The notes under the pieces are model-generated. The model saw only the letters and a program-made list of their open reading frames with translations. It was not told the origin of the DNA and made no database searches. Positions 46,747-57,108 of a DNA stretch of 64,000 nucleotides are shown here, piece after piece. Source of the stretch: Pseudoalteromonas luteoviolacea H33-S. GTDB taxonomy: Bacteria; Pseudomonadota; Gammaproteobacteria; Enterobacterales; Alteromonadaceae. The stretch lies in NCBI RefSeq assembly GCF_001625695.1, contig NZ_AUXY01000122.1, positions 62,001-126,000 on the forward strand, read 5' to 3'. The stretch's first letter is position 1, and each line of letters starts with the position of its first letter. A program made the position numbers and the translations under genes.

Positions 46747-47925
46747 CTAGATTTTCTGAGCCAAAGTAAAAACTTCATTAATTACTGAACAAGTTTTATT
46801 TATTTCAGCTTCTGTCAAAGTAGGATGAACCAAAAACATTAATGATGTTTCACCTAGCTCGACTGCATTTTTCAAACGTTCGTCTGGGCGCCATGGAGTA
46901 TTGTCAAAAGCCTTTTCTAGATAAACCTCTGAACAGCTGCCTTGAAAACAAGGTACGCCACGTTCAACTATTTCATTAACGATTCTATCTCTATTCCATT
47001 CATCTGCTAACTGTTCAGGTTTAACAAACATATAATGCTTGTACTCTGCATGCTCAACATACTTTGGTACTTCCACCAAACGGACACAATTAAACTCACT
47101 CGCTGCTTTATCAAGATTAGTACCGTGAGCCTGACGCTTAGCAGTCCAATCACTCATACGAGTTAATTGAATCCGTCCTATTGCAGCTTGCATTTCCGTC
47201 ATACGCCAGTTCGTGCCAAAGCTTTCGTGCAGCCATCTAAAACCTGGAGGATGAGCACGGTTATAAATCGCTTCAAAGCTCTTTCCGTGATCTTTATAGC
47301 TCCACATTTTTGACCATAACTCTTTAGAATTAGTAGTCACCATGCCACCTTCACCACCTGTGGTCATAATTTTGTCTTGGCAGAAACTCCAAGCCCCTAC
47401 ATGACCGATAGAACCGACAGGTTTCCCCTTATACTTAGCACCATGAGCCTGAGCACAGTCTTCAATAACATAAAATCCATGCTTTTCACTTAACGCCATA
47501 ATATCATCCATTTCAGCAGGCATACCTGCTAAATGAACAACAATTACAGCCTTGGTTTTAGGTGTAAGTACTGCTTTAATAGACTCAGCAGTAATTGCTT
47601 GACTATTTAAGTCCACATCGGCAAAAACTGGTGCTGCACCAGCTGTTACTATGCTACTTGCTGATGCTAAAAATGTACGAGGAGTCGTTATCACTTCATC
47701 GCCATCACCCACACATAACGCTTTTAAAGCAATATCAAGCGCAAGCGTACCGTTTCCTAATGCAACTGCATACTCACTGCCAGCCCAAGCCGCAAATTCT
47801 TTTTCAAACTCACGACCTTCAGTACCAGTCCAATAATTTACTTTATTTGATAATACAACACGACTCACTGCATCAGCTTCTTGCTGAGTAAAACTAGGCC
47901 ATGGAGAAAAAGGAGTATTTAACAT
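46747..47925 (-). CDS. DegT/DnrJ/EryC1 sugar aminotransferase (PglE-like)
   Basis: PLP-dependent aminotransferase of 392 residues. The Schiff-base lysine is K185 in SFCQDKIMTTGGEGG, and EDCAQAHGA lies 30 residues earlier. Position next to PglD-, PglC- and PglF-like genes suggests it aminates UDP-4-keto-6-deoxy-GlcNAc to the 4-amino sugar, the second step of UDP-bacillosamine synthesis. The C-terminal third is longer than in perosamine-type enzymes. The specific substrate is inferred from context. Transcription continues leftward into the IS remnant. Confidence 0.86.
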   Translation of the reverse strand: MLNTPFSPWPSFTQQEADAVSRVVLSNKVNYWTGTEGREFEKEFAAWAGSEYAVALGNGTLALDIALKALCVGDGDEVITTPRTFLASASSIVTAGAAPVFADVDLNSQAITAESIKAVLTPKTKAVIVVHLAGMPAEMDDIMALSEKHGFYVIEDCAQAHGAKYKGKPVGSIGHVGAWSFCQDKIMTTGGEGGMVTTNSKELWSKMWSYKDHGKSFEAIYNRAHPPGFRWLHESFGTNWRMTEMQAAIGRIQLTRMSDWTAKRQAHGTNLDKAASEFNCVRLVEVPKYVEHAEYKHYMFVKPEQLADEWNRDRIVNEIVERGVPCFQGSCSEVYLEKAFDNTPWRPDERLKNAVELGETSLMFLVHPTLTEAEINKTCSVINEVFTLAQKI

Positions 47926-47963
47926 TTATAAACTAAGTCCGTATTAATGTGAATAACTGTCGT

Positions 47964-48602
47964 TCAGTTGTCACTTTTAATTATAACCGCAGGTATTCCA
48001 TAAGCGGTAACATTAGCTGGTAAGCTTTTCACCACAACACTACCTGCACCGATTAAGGTGTGTTCACCCACTGTTATCATCTGTTTAACTTGGCTACCTA
48101 TACCAACCCAACAACATTCACCAATTTTAACAGCACCAGCAAGCGCAGTGTTAGGGCAAATGTGAGAAAAATCGCCCACCTTAGTGTCATGCTCTACAAT
48201 TGACGCCGTATTTATTATGCAACCTTTACCTATTTCGGCAAAAGCATTAATAACTGCTCCAGCAAATACCACTGAGCCAACACTTATTTTTGCATACTGA
48301 CTAACTACTGCTGATGGGTGAATTAATTTAGCAAAAGTAAACTGGCTCTGTTCAAGTATCAAAGACTTTTCTTTACGAATAGCATTGTTGCCTATCGCTA
48401 CTATTACTTCAAACGTGTTAACGTCACACTCTAATAAGTCATCAAGGGTGCCGCTAATTGACCAATGTTCGATCCTTGTTTTTGAGGGATAAGCATCATC
48501 GTAAAAGCGAATTTTATAACCTAATTGCTCTGCCAAATCTGCTACAACTTTACCTTGACCACTGGCACCTAAAATTGCAAGCTGCTTGTTGGCATTAGTC
48601 AT
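47964..48602 (-). CDS. Sugar O/N-acetyltransferase, PglD-like (left-handed beta-helix)
   Basis: A 212-residue acetyltransferase. The N-terminal Rossmann-like part ([17 protein letters not shown]) binds the UDP-sugar. Hexapeptide repeats from about residue 95 form a left-handed beta-helix. The proposed base is H138 in [18 protein letters not shown], as in Campylobacter PglD. It would transfer acetyl from acetyl-CoA to the 4-amino group, giving UDP-di-N-acetylbacillosamine. The open frame extends 21 codons into the preceding gene, but [15 protein letters not shown] is the natural start; it overlaps the PglC-like gene by 8 nt. Confidence 0.87.
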   Translation of the reverse strand: MTNANKQLAILGASGQGKVVADLAEQLGYKIRFYDDAYPSKTRIEHWSISGTLDDLLECDVNTFEVIVAIGNNAIRKEKSLILEQSQFTFAKLIHPSAVVSQYAKISVGSVVFAGAVINAFAEIGKGCIINTASIVEHDTKVGDFSHICPNTALAGAVKIGECCWVGIGSQVKQMITVGEHTLIGAGSVVVKSLPANVTAYGIPAVIIKSDN

Positions 48603-49194
48603 TGTTACTGCCTTTGAAAGGTTCGATAGTGACATGACCGTCAGCACTGATACCTTCTCGCACAAACACTTTCTTTAATGTTAAAAGTAGAATTTTGAAA
48701 TCAAGTAGAAAGCTTTGGTTATCAACATACCAAACGTCTAATTTAAACTTTTCTTCCCAACTAATTGCATTACGACCATTAACTTGTGCCCACCCAGTTA
48801 TACCTGGACGAACGTTATGCCTACGAGATTGCTCTTTGTTATAAAGAGGTAGGTACTGTACCAATAAAGGCCTTGGCCCAACCAAGCTCATATCACCTTT
48901 TAGAACATTAAATAAACCGGGTAACTCATCAAGGCTAGTTGATCGTAAAAATGCGCCAAATTTAGTCATTCGCTGTTCGTCTGGCAGCAAATTACCTTCT
49001 TTGTCCTTACCATCCAGCATGGTTCTAAACTTCATCATTTTAAAAATTTTACCGTTTAATCCTGGTCGCTCTTGAGTAAATAAAATTGGCGAACCAAGTT
49101 TAATACGGATAAGTAAAGCAACGAGAATAAAAACAGGCAAAACAGTTAATACCAACGATAGACTAACTATCACGTCAAAACTACGCTTAATCAT
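48595..49194 (-). CDS. Undecaprenyl-phosphate sugar-1-phosphate transferase (PglC-like)
   Basis: Small monotopic phosphoglycosyl transferase of 199 residues that starts the lipid-linked repeat unit. It has one N-terminal hydrophobic re-entrant helix (about 8-30), the [21 protein letters not shown] motif, and the catalytic Asp-Glu pair D89/E90 in [26 protein letters not shown] and [14 protein letters not shown] follow. Short length without the five-helix WbaP domain makes it PglC-type. With the neighbouring PglD/E/F-like genes, di-N-acetylbacillosamine-1-phosphate is the expected substrate. Overlaps both neighbours by 8 nt. Confidence 0.9.
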   Translation of the reverse strand: MIKRSFDVIVSLSLVLTVLPVFILVALLIRIKLGSPILFTQERPGLNGKIFKMMKFRTMLDGKDKEGNLLPDEQRMTKFGAFLRSTSLDELPGLFNVLKGDMSLVGPRPLLVQYLPLYNKEQSRRHNVRPGITGWAQVNGRNAISWEEKFKLDVWYVDNQSFLLDFKILLLTLKKVFVREGISADGHVTIEPFKGSNND

Positions 49195-50413
49195 TAATTG
49201 AATCCAATAGTGTTTTTTCTATTCGTGCAGCCATTATATCCCTTGAGAAATGTTCATACGAAAGAACCTTACAACTTTGAACCGCAGCAGCATAATTGCT
49301 TTCATCATTTAAGAAGCTAGAGATGCTTGCAGATGCCTTATTGAAATCATTTGCATCTATTACCAAGCCACAGCTGTGCTCATTAATAAACTCTTCTTGC
49401 CAACCACCGTAATTAATTGCGATGGGAGTTTGTGACGCTAAAGCATCAAATAACTTATTTGCCGAGTTATGCCACATCTCTTTTACTGGACCAAACAAAG
49501 ATAAAGATAAATCTGCTGCAGATAACAAATCAACTATTTCAGTCTTTGGAACTGGTGGGAGTATATATAGGTTTTTATTTAAAACCCCTGCTTTTTCTGC
49601 ATCAGCGATAACTTGAGACTTTTCCATCCCGTCGCCAATAGCTACAAAGCATAAATTAGGATCTAACGCCTGAGCAGCTTTAGCAAGCTTAACAATATAA
49701 CCAACATTATTAATCAAGCCAAAAGTACCAGTGTAAGTGATCAACTTGCGGCCATTAACAAAGCTAAGTTTAGTATTTAGATAGTTAATACCTACTTTTT
49801 TATCCGTATCAAATAAAGCGGTATCACAGCTATTTGTCGCTAAAGTTACATACTCTGCTGGAATACCATGCTTTGTGATTCCCTCACACATGCCAGGTGA
49901 CAAACCAACTAAACGTTTAGAGTTTTTATAAGTATATTTCTCCAACCATGTTGCTATTTTAATAATCCACTTATTGGTAATAACACCAGTTGCAACTGGC
50001 AGTTCAGGCCAAAGATCACGTACCTCAAATACCAGAGGAACTTTTTTAAATTTAGAATAAACTAAACCAGGAATCGCAATTGTTAGAGGTGTACTAGTAG
50101 CAAATACAACATCCGCTTTTAGTGAAAGTGATTTAAAAGTCGACCGTACAGAAAAGTTAATGAACTTCAAAATACGTTTAAAAAAGCCATCTTTATTTGA
50201 ATATTTTAAGTGTAAAACATGTAAGCCAATACCTTCCACTTCAATAAAGTTCCACCCATCACTAAAATTATAATCATCAGGCAAATAAGCTGATGTTGTA
50301 ACAAATGTTACTTTATGACCATTTTTAACTAACCTCCTGGCCATTTCATATGACCGAGTTCCAGCATTAGAGGCCGGAGTAGCAAAATATTGATGTAAAT
50401 ATAATATGTTCAT
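49187..50413 (-). CDS. GT4-family glycosyltransferase (WbuB-like)
   Basis: A 408-residue cytoplasmic glycosyltransferase of the GT-B fold. The N-terminus is [20 protein letters not shown] (then SYEMARRL), with [11 protein letters not shown] in the middle and a C-terminal donor-binding part ([19 protein letters not shown], then [20 protein letters not shown]). These blocks are those of WbuB/GT4 enzymes that add an amino- or deoxy-sugar as second residue. The acceptor is probably the bacillosamine-lipid made by the downstream PglC-like enzyme. The exact donor cannot be read. Confidence 0.85.
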   Translation of the reverse strand: MNILYLHQYFATPASNAGTRSYEMARRLVKNGHKVTFVTTSAYLPDDYNFSDGWNFIEVEGIGLHVLHLKYSNKDGFFKRILKFINFSVRSTFKSLSLKADVVFATSTPLTIAIPGLVYSKFKKVPLVFEVRDLWPELPVATGVITNKWIIKIATWLEKYTYKNSKRLVGLSPGMCEGITKHGIPAEYVTLATNSCDTALFDTDKKVGINYLNTKLSFVNGRKLITYTGTFGLINNVGYIVKLAKAAQALDPNLCFVAIGDGMEKSQVIADAEKAGVLNKNLYILPPVPKTEIVDLLSAADLSLSLFGPVKEMWHNSANKLFDALASQTPIAINYGGWQEEFINEHSCGLVIDANDFNKASASISSFLNDESNYAAAVQSCKVLSYEHFSRDIMAARIEKTLLDSIND

Positions 50414-50492
50414 TTGTAGCGTGACCTATCTATTGCTGCTCTCTTTCTATAAAGAATTACAATCTTTTATGTGCATATTTTGTAGCAACATA

Positions 50493-51911
50493 TCAAAAGC
50501 GTTTAGTAAAAGTTTTTATAAATTCAAATACGCTTTTATTCAAATTACGCCCTATAGTAGAGTCTACAGCTTCCACGTAACACCTAAGTTCAGGGGCATT
50601 ACCTGACGGCCTTAAGTGAACAATATCACCATTTTCCGCAGTCAATCTTAAGCCATCCGTTTTACATACTGATTTCACTTCACCTAACCCTAAATTCTTT
50701 AGAAGCGCATTGGGGTTTTCACTTAATTCAGCTATCAGCGCTTTGCTCTTTTCTGTCGCAAAGTCTTTCAGCCTATCGCTGACAGTAAAGCGTTGCGGTA
50801 AATCTGTAAGTAAGCTTGCTATACTATTACCCATTGTGGCCACAATCAGTGCTGGTAGTACAGCATCCCTTGTTGGCAACGCTTTAAGGGCTTTACCATT
50901 AAACTCAAAGTCACTTGCTAGTAAATAGCCTCCATTTGCTTCAAAGCCCGCTACTCGCGCATAGCTTTTATTCAACTCAGCAAAGGCTGCTATTACATAA
51001 GGCGAACCAATCTTTGTTCTGCTCACTGCTTTAAAGCTTTCTGATAACTCAATCGCTGTATTGCAACTAACAGGTGTTGCAAGCGCTTCTATTGAGAGAG
51101 CTTGGCTACAAAGCAAACCTAAAATATCCCCCCTCAACCACTCACCATCTTCACCTGCAACTAATGGTCTGTCACCATCACCGTCAGTTGAAAACAGCAT
51201 ATCTAAACGATATTCGCTCACCCACTCTTTGGCTCTTTGCTTATCTTCCTCAGATACAGCTTCGGTATCGATTGGGATAAATTCGTCACTGCGCCCTAGG
51301 CAAATAACTTCTGCGCCCAATTGCTCAAATAGTGATTTATAAATATCCCTACCTGCACTAGAGTGCTCATAAATGCCCACTTTTTTACCGGCGAGCGTTT
51401 CACTATCAAACAGATTTGTATATCGAGCGGTATAAACGTTTATTGCTTTATCACTTGTTGGCAAACTGATACCGGTTAGGTTCAATTCAGCAAAATCAAA
51501 ATCAGCAGACAAAATGGCTTTCTCATCTTGCTTGGTGATTTCACCATCAGGACGGTAGAACTTTAAACCATTTCTATCAAATGGAATATGGCTACCTGTA
51601 ACCATTATACAAGGCATATTGTCTTGCATCGCAGTATAAGCAAGTGCTGGTGTTGGTACCACGCCGTAATAAACAACCTCTATATTAAGTTGCTTCAAAC
51701 CTGCTGCGCAGGCTTTGGCAATATCAAAGCTGCTCGGGCGATTATCAATAGCAATAGCCATCGTATTAAATGCGAATTCGTCTTTAATACTCTGAGCAAA
51801 CGCGATTGAAAATGCCGCGCAAACTTCAGGTGTAAAATCGACGACTAGACCTCTAGCACCACTCGTACCAAATGCAATACCACTTGATTGAATCACTGAT
51901 TTTGTATTCAT
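50493..51911 (-). CDS. manB: Phosphomannomutase
   Basis: Converts mannose-6-phosphate to mannose-1-phosphate for GDP-mannose. The 472-residue alpha-D-phosphohexomutase has the phosphoserine S107 in [17 protein letters not shown], metal-binding STDGDGDRP, sugar-binding [14 protein letters not shown], and phosphate-binding [16 protein letters not shown] instead of SHNP places it with the CpsG/RfbK group used in colitose and fucose loci. It is transcribed 3 nt after manC, so the two are one unit. Confidence 0.9.
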   Translation of the reverse strand: MNTKSVIQSSGIAFGTSGARGLVVDFTPEVCAAFSIAFAQSIKDEFAFNTMAIAIDNRPSSFDIAKACAAGLKQLNIEVVYYGVVPTPALAYTAMQDNMPCIMVTGSHIPFDRNGLKFYRPDGEITKQDEKAILSADFDFAELNLTGISLPTSDKAINVYTARYTNLFDSETLAGKKVGIYEHSSAGRDIYKSLFEQLGAEVICLGRSDEFIPIDTEAVSEEDKQRAKEWVSEYRLDMLFSTDGDGDRPLVAGEDGEWLRGDILGLLCSQALSIEALATPVSCNTAIELSESFKAVSRTKIGSPYVIAAFAELNKSYARVAGFEANGGYLLASDFEFNGKALKALPTRDAVLPALIVATMGNSIASLLTDLPQRFTVSDRLKDFATEKSKALIAELSENPNALLKNLGLGEVKSVCKTDGLRLTAENGDIVHLRPSGNAPELRCYVEAVDSTIGRNLNKSVFEFIKTFTKRF

Positions 51912-51914
51912 GAC

Positions 51915-53324
51915 TTAACCTTTCACTCTTCCGTAGCGGTCTTCAAAGCGCACAATATCATCTTCACCTAAATACGAACCAGACTGCACTTCAATAAGCT
52001 CTAAATCAACTTTACCCGGGTTTTCTAGTGCATGAACTGCTGTAATTGGAATGTATACTGATTCATTTTCAGTGACAAACTGTTCTGTATCATCAATTTG
52101 TACTTTTGCAGTACCAGAAACCACAATCCAATGCTCTGCTCTGTGGTGATGCATTTGCACTGATAGTTTTGCACCTGGTTTAACTGTAATACGTTTTACT
52201 TGGAAGCGTTCACCATTATCTACTGAATCGTATTTACCCCAAGGGCGATATACTTCACGGTGGAATGTCACTTCTGAACGCTCGTCCGCTTTTAGCTGAC
52301 TAACGATTTGTTTTACCTTTTGAGATTCGTCTTTGTGCGCAACTAATACAGCATCCTTAGTATTGATAATGACTAAGTCTTCAACACCGACAGTGGTAAC
52401 TAACTTGTTTTCACCAAACACAAGGGTATTTTTTGTATCAACCGACTTAACATCACCGATGAAAGCATTGCCATTTTCATCTTGCTCAGAGACCTCCCAC
52501 AATGCTGCAAAACCACCTACATCATTCCAGTTTGCATCCATCGGAACCACAACTGCATCCATCGTGTGCTCCATCACAGCATAATCAACGGATTCATCTG
52601 GACAGGCTTCAAATGCTTCTTTATCTACACGTACGAAGTCCATATCATTATTTTGCACTTGAACTGCTTTTTCGCACGCCTCGTAAATGTCTGGGCGAAA
52701 TGCTTTTAGCTCTTCAAGATAACGACTTGCTTTGAATAAGAACATACCGCTATTCCAGTAGTAGTCACCACTTGCAATATATCCTTGTGCAGTTTCAAGG
52801 TTTGGCTTTTCTACAAAGCTATCAACGATAAAGCCGTTCTCGACTTCTGCTCCACGTTTGATATAACCATAACCAGTTTCAGGGGTGTTACCGACGATGC
52901 CAAAAGTCACCAATTTACCTTTCTCTGCTAACAGTTTTGCCTTGTTGACACTTTCTTGGAATCCCGTTTGGTTTTCAATAACATGGTCAGCAGCTAGTAC
53001 AAGCAATAATGCATCTTGGTTGTTTTCAATTGCTTTAAAGGCTGCCAATGCAATAGCTGGAGCGGTATTACGGCCTACAGGCTCTAAAAAGATACCGCTA
53101 TGTGCTGCTCCAATTTGACGAACTTGCTCTGCGGCAATAAAGCGGTGCTCTTCGTTGCAAATCAACATTGCAGGTGCATGTTCAAGACCATTTAATCTTA
53201 GAATTGTCTCTTGAAGCATGGTATTTTCACCATGTAACTTTAAAAATTGTTTTGGGTAGTTTCCACGTGACAGTGGCCACAGGCGAGTACCTGAGCCGCC
53301 TGCCATGATGATTGGAAGTATCAT
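51915..53324 (-). CDS. manC: Mannose-1-phosphate guanylyltransferase
   Basis: Makes GDP-mannose from GTP and mannose-1-phosphate. The 469 residues begin with the nucleotidyltransferase signature [20 protein letters not shown] (about 7-26). GYGYIKRG and FVEKP follow in the middle, and a C-terminal cupin ([20 protein letters not shown]) is of the bifunctional type that may also isomerise fructose-6-phosphate. The feedback and supply point of the colitose pathway. Lies 5 nt after gmm. Confidence 0.93.
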   Translation of the reverse strand: MILPIIMAGGSGTRLWPLSRGNYPKQFLKLHGENTMLQETILRLNGLEHAPAMLICNEEHRFIAAEQVRQIGAAHSGIFLEPVGRNTAPAIALAAFKAIENNQDALLLVLAADHVIENQTGFQESVNKAKLLAEKGKLVTFGIVGNTPETGYGYIKRGAEVENGFIVDSFVEKPNLETAQGYIASGDYYWNSGMFLFKASRYLEELKAFRPDIYEACEKAVQVQNNDMDFVRVDKEAFEACPDESVDYAVMEHTMDAVVVPMDANWNDVGGFAALWEVSEQDENGNAFIGDVKSVDTKNTLVFGENKLVTTVGVEDLVIINTKDAVLVAHKDESQKVKQIVSQLKADERSEVTFHREVYRPWGKYDSVDNGERFQVKRITVKPGAKLSVQMHHHRAEHWIVVSGTAKVQIDDTEQFVTENESVYIPITAVHALENPGKVDLELIEVQSGSYLGEDDIVRFEDRYGRVKG

Positions 53325-53329
53325 AATCG

Positions 53330-53803
53330 TTATCCCTGTGTATTCTGTAATGCTTCAAAGTACCATTTTGTATGCTTATGGACTTTTTTATCTATTAGTA
53401 GGCTCTCGGTGTCGAACCATTTGTATTTACCATGCTGGATATTATGAGGTAAATCTGTGAGCTGTTTGTTCAACCTTAAAATATAAGCGAGTGCTACATA
53501 ATGCGTGCTAATGCTATCACCAAAAACATTTTCGTCATAGAAATGATCAAAAGGCCCTAGCAGGGTAGCTTCTGATATTGTGAAAACTTCACCCAGCTCT
53601 TCTGTAGTTAGCCTTTCAAATGCCTTAGCAAGCGATTCATTCTTTAAAATACGTCCGCCTGGTACAAACCAACTCCCTTGTGCTGGTTTATTTAATCTCT
53701 CGCCCAGTAGCGCTTGATTATTTTCATTCAAAATAACCAAATCGATTGAAACAAGTGGAGCACTATCTATCACTTTTGAAAATGTAGAGTAATCTAAAAA
53801 CAC
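53330..53803 (-). CDS. gmm: GDP-mannose mannosyl hydrolase (atypical Nudix)
   Basis: A 157-residue Nudix protein. [20 protein letters not shown] leads to the pocket, and the box [23 protein letters not shown] is the shortened Nudix motif of Gmm rather than the canonical GX5EX7REUXEEXGU. Gmm hydrolyses GDP-mannose to GDP and mannose and is typical of colanic acid and colitose loci; it may set the GDP-mannose level. The start codon is GTG at 53803, with AAGGAG 11 nt upstream. It follows an internal terminator behind colD. Confidence 0.85.
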   Translation of the reverse strand: MFLDYSTFSKVIDSAPLVSIDLVILNENNQALLGERLNKPAQGSWFVPGGRILKNESLAKAFERLTTEELGEVFTISEATLLGPFDHFYDENVFGDSISTHYVALAYILRLNKQLTDLPHNIQHGKYKWFDTESLLIDKKVHKHTKWYFEALQNTQG

Positions 53804-53843
53804 GACTATGTATGCTCCTTCAAAAGTTACCTAAATAAAAAAC

Positions 53844-53879
53844 TGGGGCTAACTCTAATGCAGTAAAGTTATCGCCCCA
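53844..53879 (-). terminator. Internal terminator between colD and gmm
   Basis: On the minus strand TGGGGC / GCCCCA, with an inner TAACT / AGTTA extension, is followed by GTTTTTTATTT. It starts 8 bp after the colD stop. A good intrinsic terminator in the middle of the polysaccharide operon, probably partial. Confidence 0.75.
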
Positions 53880-53886
53880 AATTTAG

Positions 53887-55059
53887 TTAAAGCAAAGCAT
53901 TGCTAAGTAAAGTAAGTTGCTCAGTGAGATCTACTTGGTGATTCCCCACAAACAAACCGTGCTCTTCAATGTACTCCGCACACTCAATTGAACTACCAAT
54001 CTCGTAATCAAAGAATTCCAAGACTTCTTTATTCTTCAAGAAATTACCTGTTACAATTGGTCTGCACTCTATCCCGTGCTCTCTCAATACTGTAATCAAT
54101 TGCTCGCGTGTGATAGGTGAGTTTTCTTTGAGAACTAGAGAAAAACCAAACCAACTACTCTCACCTACCTCTTGCTGAATCTCAATGTAAGGGTGAGAGC
54201 CAAAAAGTTCGATAAACAAGTGTGCATTTTTTCTTCTCTGTTCAATAAAGCTAGGTAACTTCTTCAATTGCTCGATACCTATAGCACCACTCATTTCTAA
54301 AGGTCGAACGTTATAACCCGGAAGCATGAATTTAAATGACTCTTCAAACGGGTCGTCACTCTTGATGCCGCTAACAAGATTTTCTTTTGGAAGGTTTCGT
54401 GTCCAGCCATGTGCTCTTATACATAATAAAATATGATAAAGCTCTTCATCATCAGTTGTAATACAGCCACCTTCCATCGTAGCTATATGATGTGAAAAGA
54501 AAGAGCTGTAAGATCCCATAATACCAAAAGTACCTGCTTGCTTACCATTAAATGTAGCTCCCATTGACTCACAGTTATCTTCTAACAAGATAATATTGCG
54601 CTCTTCAATTATCGAATTTAAACGCGCAAAGTCATTTGGGTTGCCAAGCAAGTTTACTGCAAAAATAGCTTTTGTTTTCGGAGTAATCGCGTCTTCTAGT
54701 TTATCAAGATCAATATTCAAAGTTTTGCGATCAATATCAACAAACTTAACCTTTAAGCCATATTGCTGAAGAGGAAAATACGTCGTAGACCATGAAACAG
54801 CAGGAACTATAACCTCATCGCCACGTTGTAGTTTAAGTTCTGGGTTCTTGGTAAAGAATAAGGCAGCTATCATAAGTAAATTAGCTGTTGACCCTGAATT
54901 TACCATTACTGCATATTTAGAACCAAAGAAGTCAGCAAACTCTTTCTCATACTTTGCCACTTCCTTACCCATGGTAAACATATCTGACTCGATAACGCGC
55001 TTTATCGCGTCAAGTTCATTATCATCCCAAGTGCTACTAGCCAAAGAATAATTAGTCAT
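53887..55059 (-). CDS. colD: GDP-4-keto-6-deoxy-D-mannose 3-dehydratase
   Basis: PLP enzyme that removes the 3-hydroxyl from GDP-4-keto-6-deoxymannose in colitose synthesis, using glutamate as co-substrate. The 390-residue sequence starts NYSLASSTWDD and carries SSFFSHHIATMEGGC. There histidine H190 replaces the Schiff-base lysine of aminotransferases, the diagnostic feature of ColD (H188 in the E. coli enzyme; the 2-residue offset comes from an insertion near residue 76). The long blocks IRAHGWTRNLP and PGYNVRPLEMSGAIGIEQLK also match. Overlaps colC by 8 nt. This gene decides the pathway as colitose rather than fucose. Confidence 0.94.
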   Translation of the reverse strand: MTNYSLASSTWDDNELDAIKRVIESDMFTMGKEVAKYEKEFADFFGSKYAVMVNSGSTANLLMIAALFFTKNPELKLQRGDEVIVPAVSWSTTYFPLQQYGLKVKFVDIDRKTLNIDLDKLEDAITPKTKAIFAVNLLGNPNDFARLNSIIEERNIILLEDNCESMGATFNGKQAGTFGIMGSYSSFFSHHIATMEGGCITTDDEELYHILLCIRAHGWTRNLPKENLVSGIKSDDPFEESFKFMLPGYNVRPLEMSGAIGIEQLKKLPSFIEQRRKNAHLFIELFGSHPYIEIQQEVGESSWFGFSLVLKENSPITREQLITVLREHGIECRPIVTGNFLKNKEVLEFFDYEIGSSIECAEYIEEHGLFVGNHQVDLTEQLTLLSNALL

Positions 55060-55978
55060 TGTAATCTTCTCTTAAGTAATGTTTATATGTTTTTAAAACA
55101 CCTTCCTTTAAAGATGTTTTATGTCGCCAACCAAACTCTGCTAGCTTTGAATCGTCGATTAATTTCTGTTTCATCCCAACAGGTTTGCTTAAGTCATGAA
55201 TAAACTCACCTTCAAAGCCAATCACTTCTGCAATTACTTTGTAATATTCATTAATTGTATAATCAGTACCTAAACCCACATTGATGTTTTGAGGCATTTT
55301 ATTAATATTATCAATAGCATAAACAACAAAATCAGCTAAATCTTCAACAAACATAAATTCACGTCTGGCTTCACCATCACCCCAAATATCAATACTCGAA
55401 CTTTTATTGATAACAGCATCGTGTATCTTCTTTATTACTGCTGGAATCATATGTGAGTGTTTAGGATCAAACTTGTCATAATAACCATATAGGTTACATG
55501 GAATGACAGTTTTATAAGATAAACCAGAGTGTGTATTGCTTATATATTCGCATAGCCTAGTAGAAGTAATTTTGGCAAGTGCATAACCTTCATTTGTTGG
55601 TTCAAGCTCACCCGTTAATATTAATTCTTCAGACAAGGGGTTTTGAGCTCCCCTAGGATACATACATGAACTACTTAGATTAATAAAATTAGGTACACCA
55701 GTGTCTAATGACGCCGTAATGATATTAATACCCATCTGAGTGTTATCAACTAAAAACTTTACTGGATCAGCAATATTCGCCTGAATACCACCAACTACAC
55801 CAGCACAATGAATCACCATATCAGGCTTCTCATTTTGCAAAAACTCACGTACGGAGTGTGAATCCAGTAAATTTAACTCAGCACTTGATGGAGCCAAAAA
55901 CTTATGCGGTGTCTTTGTGCTTAAACGTAATATATTTTTGCCAACCATCCCGTTGGCACCCGTTAGAAGAATTTTCAT
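55052..55978 (-). CDS. colC: GDP-L-colitose synthase (epimerase/reductase)
   Basis: A 308-residue short-chain dehydrogenase. The NADP-binding motif TGANGMVGKNILRL is at residues 7-20, LSSSCMYPRGAQNPLSEE at about 108-125, and the YxxxK pair in NEGYALAKITSTRLCE. It is homologous to GDP-fucose synthase (Fcl). The neighbouring colD makes C-5 epimerisation and C-4 reduction of the 3-deoxy intermediate, giving GDP-L-colitose, the likely reaction; Fcl activity cannot be excluded by sequence alone. Lies 8 nt after gmd. Confidence 0.85.
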   Translation of the reverse strand: MKILLTGANGMVGKNILRLSTKTPHKFLAPSSAELNLLDSHSVREFLQNEKPDMVIHCAGVVGGIQANIADPVKFLVDNTQMGINIITASLDTGVPNFINLSSSCMYPRGAQNPLSEELILTGELEPTNEGYALAKITSTRLCEYISNTHSGLSYKTVIPCNLYGYYDKFDPKHSHMIPAVIKKIHDAVINKSSSIDIWGDGEARREFMFVEDLADFVVYAIDNINKMPQNINVGLGTDYTINEYYKVIAEVIGFEGEFIHDLSKPVGMKQKLIDDSKLAEFGWRHKTSLKEGVLKTYKHYLREDYND

Positions 55979-55986
55979 TGGTATAA

Positions 55987-57108
55987 TTACTCTTTAGAAA
56001 TGGACTTTGAGTAACCATGCTGCTTTAAAATAGCATGTTGTTTTGCAACTTTAAGGTCTGACTGAACCATTTCTGCACACATTTCTTCTACTGTAATTAC
56101 AGGTTCCCAACCAAGCTTTTCTTTTGCTTTTGAAGGGTCACCAAGCAAAGTTTCAACTTCTGCTGGTCTAAAATACCTAGGGTCAACTCGAACAATAACA
56201 TCACCAACATTTAAATGTTCAGCATCACTGCCTTCAATTGCAGCAACAGTAGCGATTTCATCAACACCTGTACCACTAAACTTAAGCGTTATACCTAGCT
56301 CTTTAGCCGACAGCTGTACAAATTCTCTAACCGAGATTTGCTTACCTGTCGCAATTACAAAATCTTCTGGAACATCTTGCTGGAGCATCATCCATTGCAT
56401 ACGAACATAATCTTTAGCATGACCCCAGTCACGCAAAGCGTCCATATTTCCGAGGTATAAGCAGTTTTCAAGACCTTGGGAAATATTTGCAAGCCCTCGA
56501 GTGATTTTACGAGTTACAAAAGTCTCTCCTCTGCGAGGCGACTCATGATTGAATAAGATACCATTACAAGTATACATCCCATAAGATTCTCGATAATTTA
56601 CCGCAATCCAATAAGCATACATTTTTGCAACTGCATATGGAGAACGAGGATGGAAAGGCGTCGTCTCTTTTTGAGGGACTTCCCTGACTTCACCATAAAG
56701 TTCTGAAGTAGATGCTTGATAGAATTTAGTTTTTTTCTCTAAACCCAGAAAACGAATTGCCTCTAAAAGTCGTAAAGTTCCGATAGCATCTACATCAGCG
56801 GTGTACTCGGGCGCTTCAAAAGAAACTGCTACATGACTTTGCGCACCTAGGTTATACACTTCATCAGGCTGAACTTCCTTCAAGATACGTGTAAGGTTCG
56901 AAGTATCTGTAAGGTCGCCATAATGAAGGAAAAACTTAGGATTATCAGCATGAACATCTTGAAAAATATGATCTACGCGCTCAGTATTGAAGGAAGAGGC
57001 TCTTCTTTTAATTCCATGAACTTCATAACCCTTTTCTAATAAAAATTCAGCTAAATAAGAGCCATCTTGACCCGTTATTCCTGTAATAAGTGCTTTTTTA
57101 TTTTCCAT
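55987..57108 (-). CDS. gmd: GDP-mannose 4,6-dehydratase
   Basis: Converts GDP-D-mannose to GDP-4-keto-6-deoxy-D-mannose with tightly bound NADP. The 373 residues show [20 protein letters not shown], the substrate-binding [12 protein letters not shown], and the catalytic [30 protein letters not shown] follows, all as in E. coli Gmd (373). It supplies the branch compound for colitose. Its start overlaps the upstream glycosyltransferase by 11 nt. Confidence 0.95.
   Translation of the reverse strand: MENKKALITGITGQDGSYLAEFLLEKGYEVHGIKRRASSFNTERVDHIFQDVHADNPKFFLHYGDLTDTSNLTRILKEVQPDEVYNLGAQSHVAVSFEAPEYTADVDAIGTLRLLEAIRFLGLEKKTKFYQASTSELYGEVREVPQKETTPFHPRSPYAVAKMYAYWIAVNYRESYGMYTCNGILFNHESPRRGETFVTRKITRGLANISQGLENCLYLGNMDALRDWGHAKDYVRMQWMMLQQDVPEDFVIATGKQISVREFVQLSAKELGITLKFSGTGVDEIATVAAIEGSDAEHLNVGDVIVRVDPRYFRPAEVETLLGDPSKAKEKLGWEPVITVEEMCAEMVQSDLKVAKQHAILKQHGYSKSISKE

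Noticed and set aside
53887-55059. Naming this gene a perosamine-type aminotransferase
   Set aside because: The Schiff-base lysine is replaced by histidine (SHHIATMEGG), so it cannot act as an ordinary aminotransferase.
55052-55978. Naming this gene fcl (GDP-L-fucose synthase)
   Set aside because: Sequence would allow it, but the adjacent ColD with its catalytic histidine makes GDP-L-colitose synthase the better reading; an Fcl side activity stays possible.
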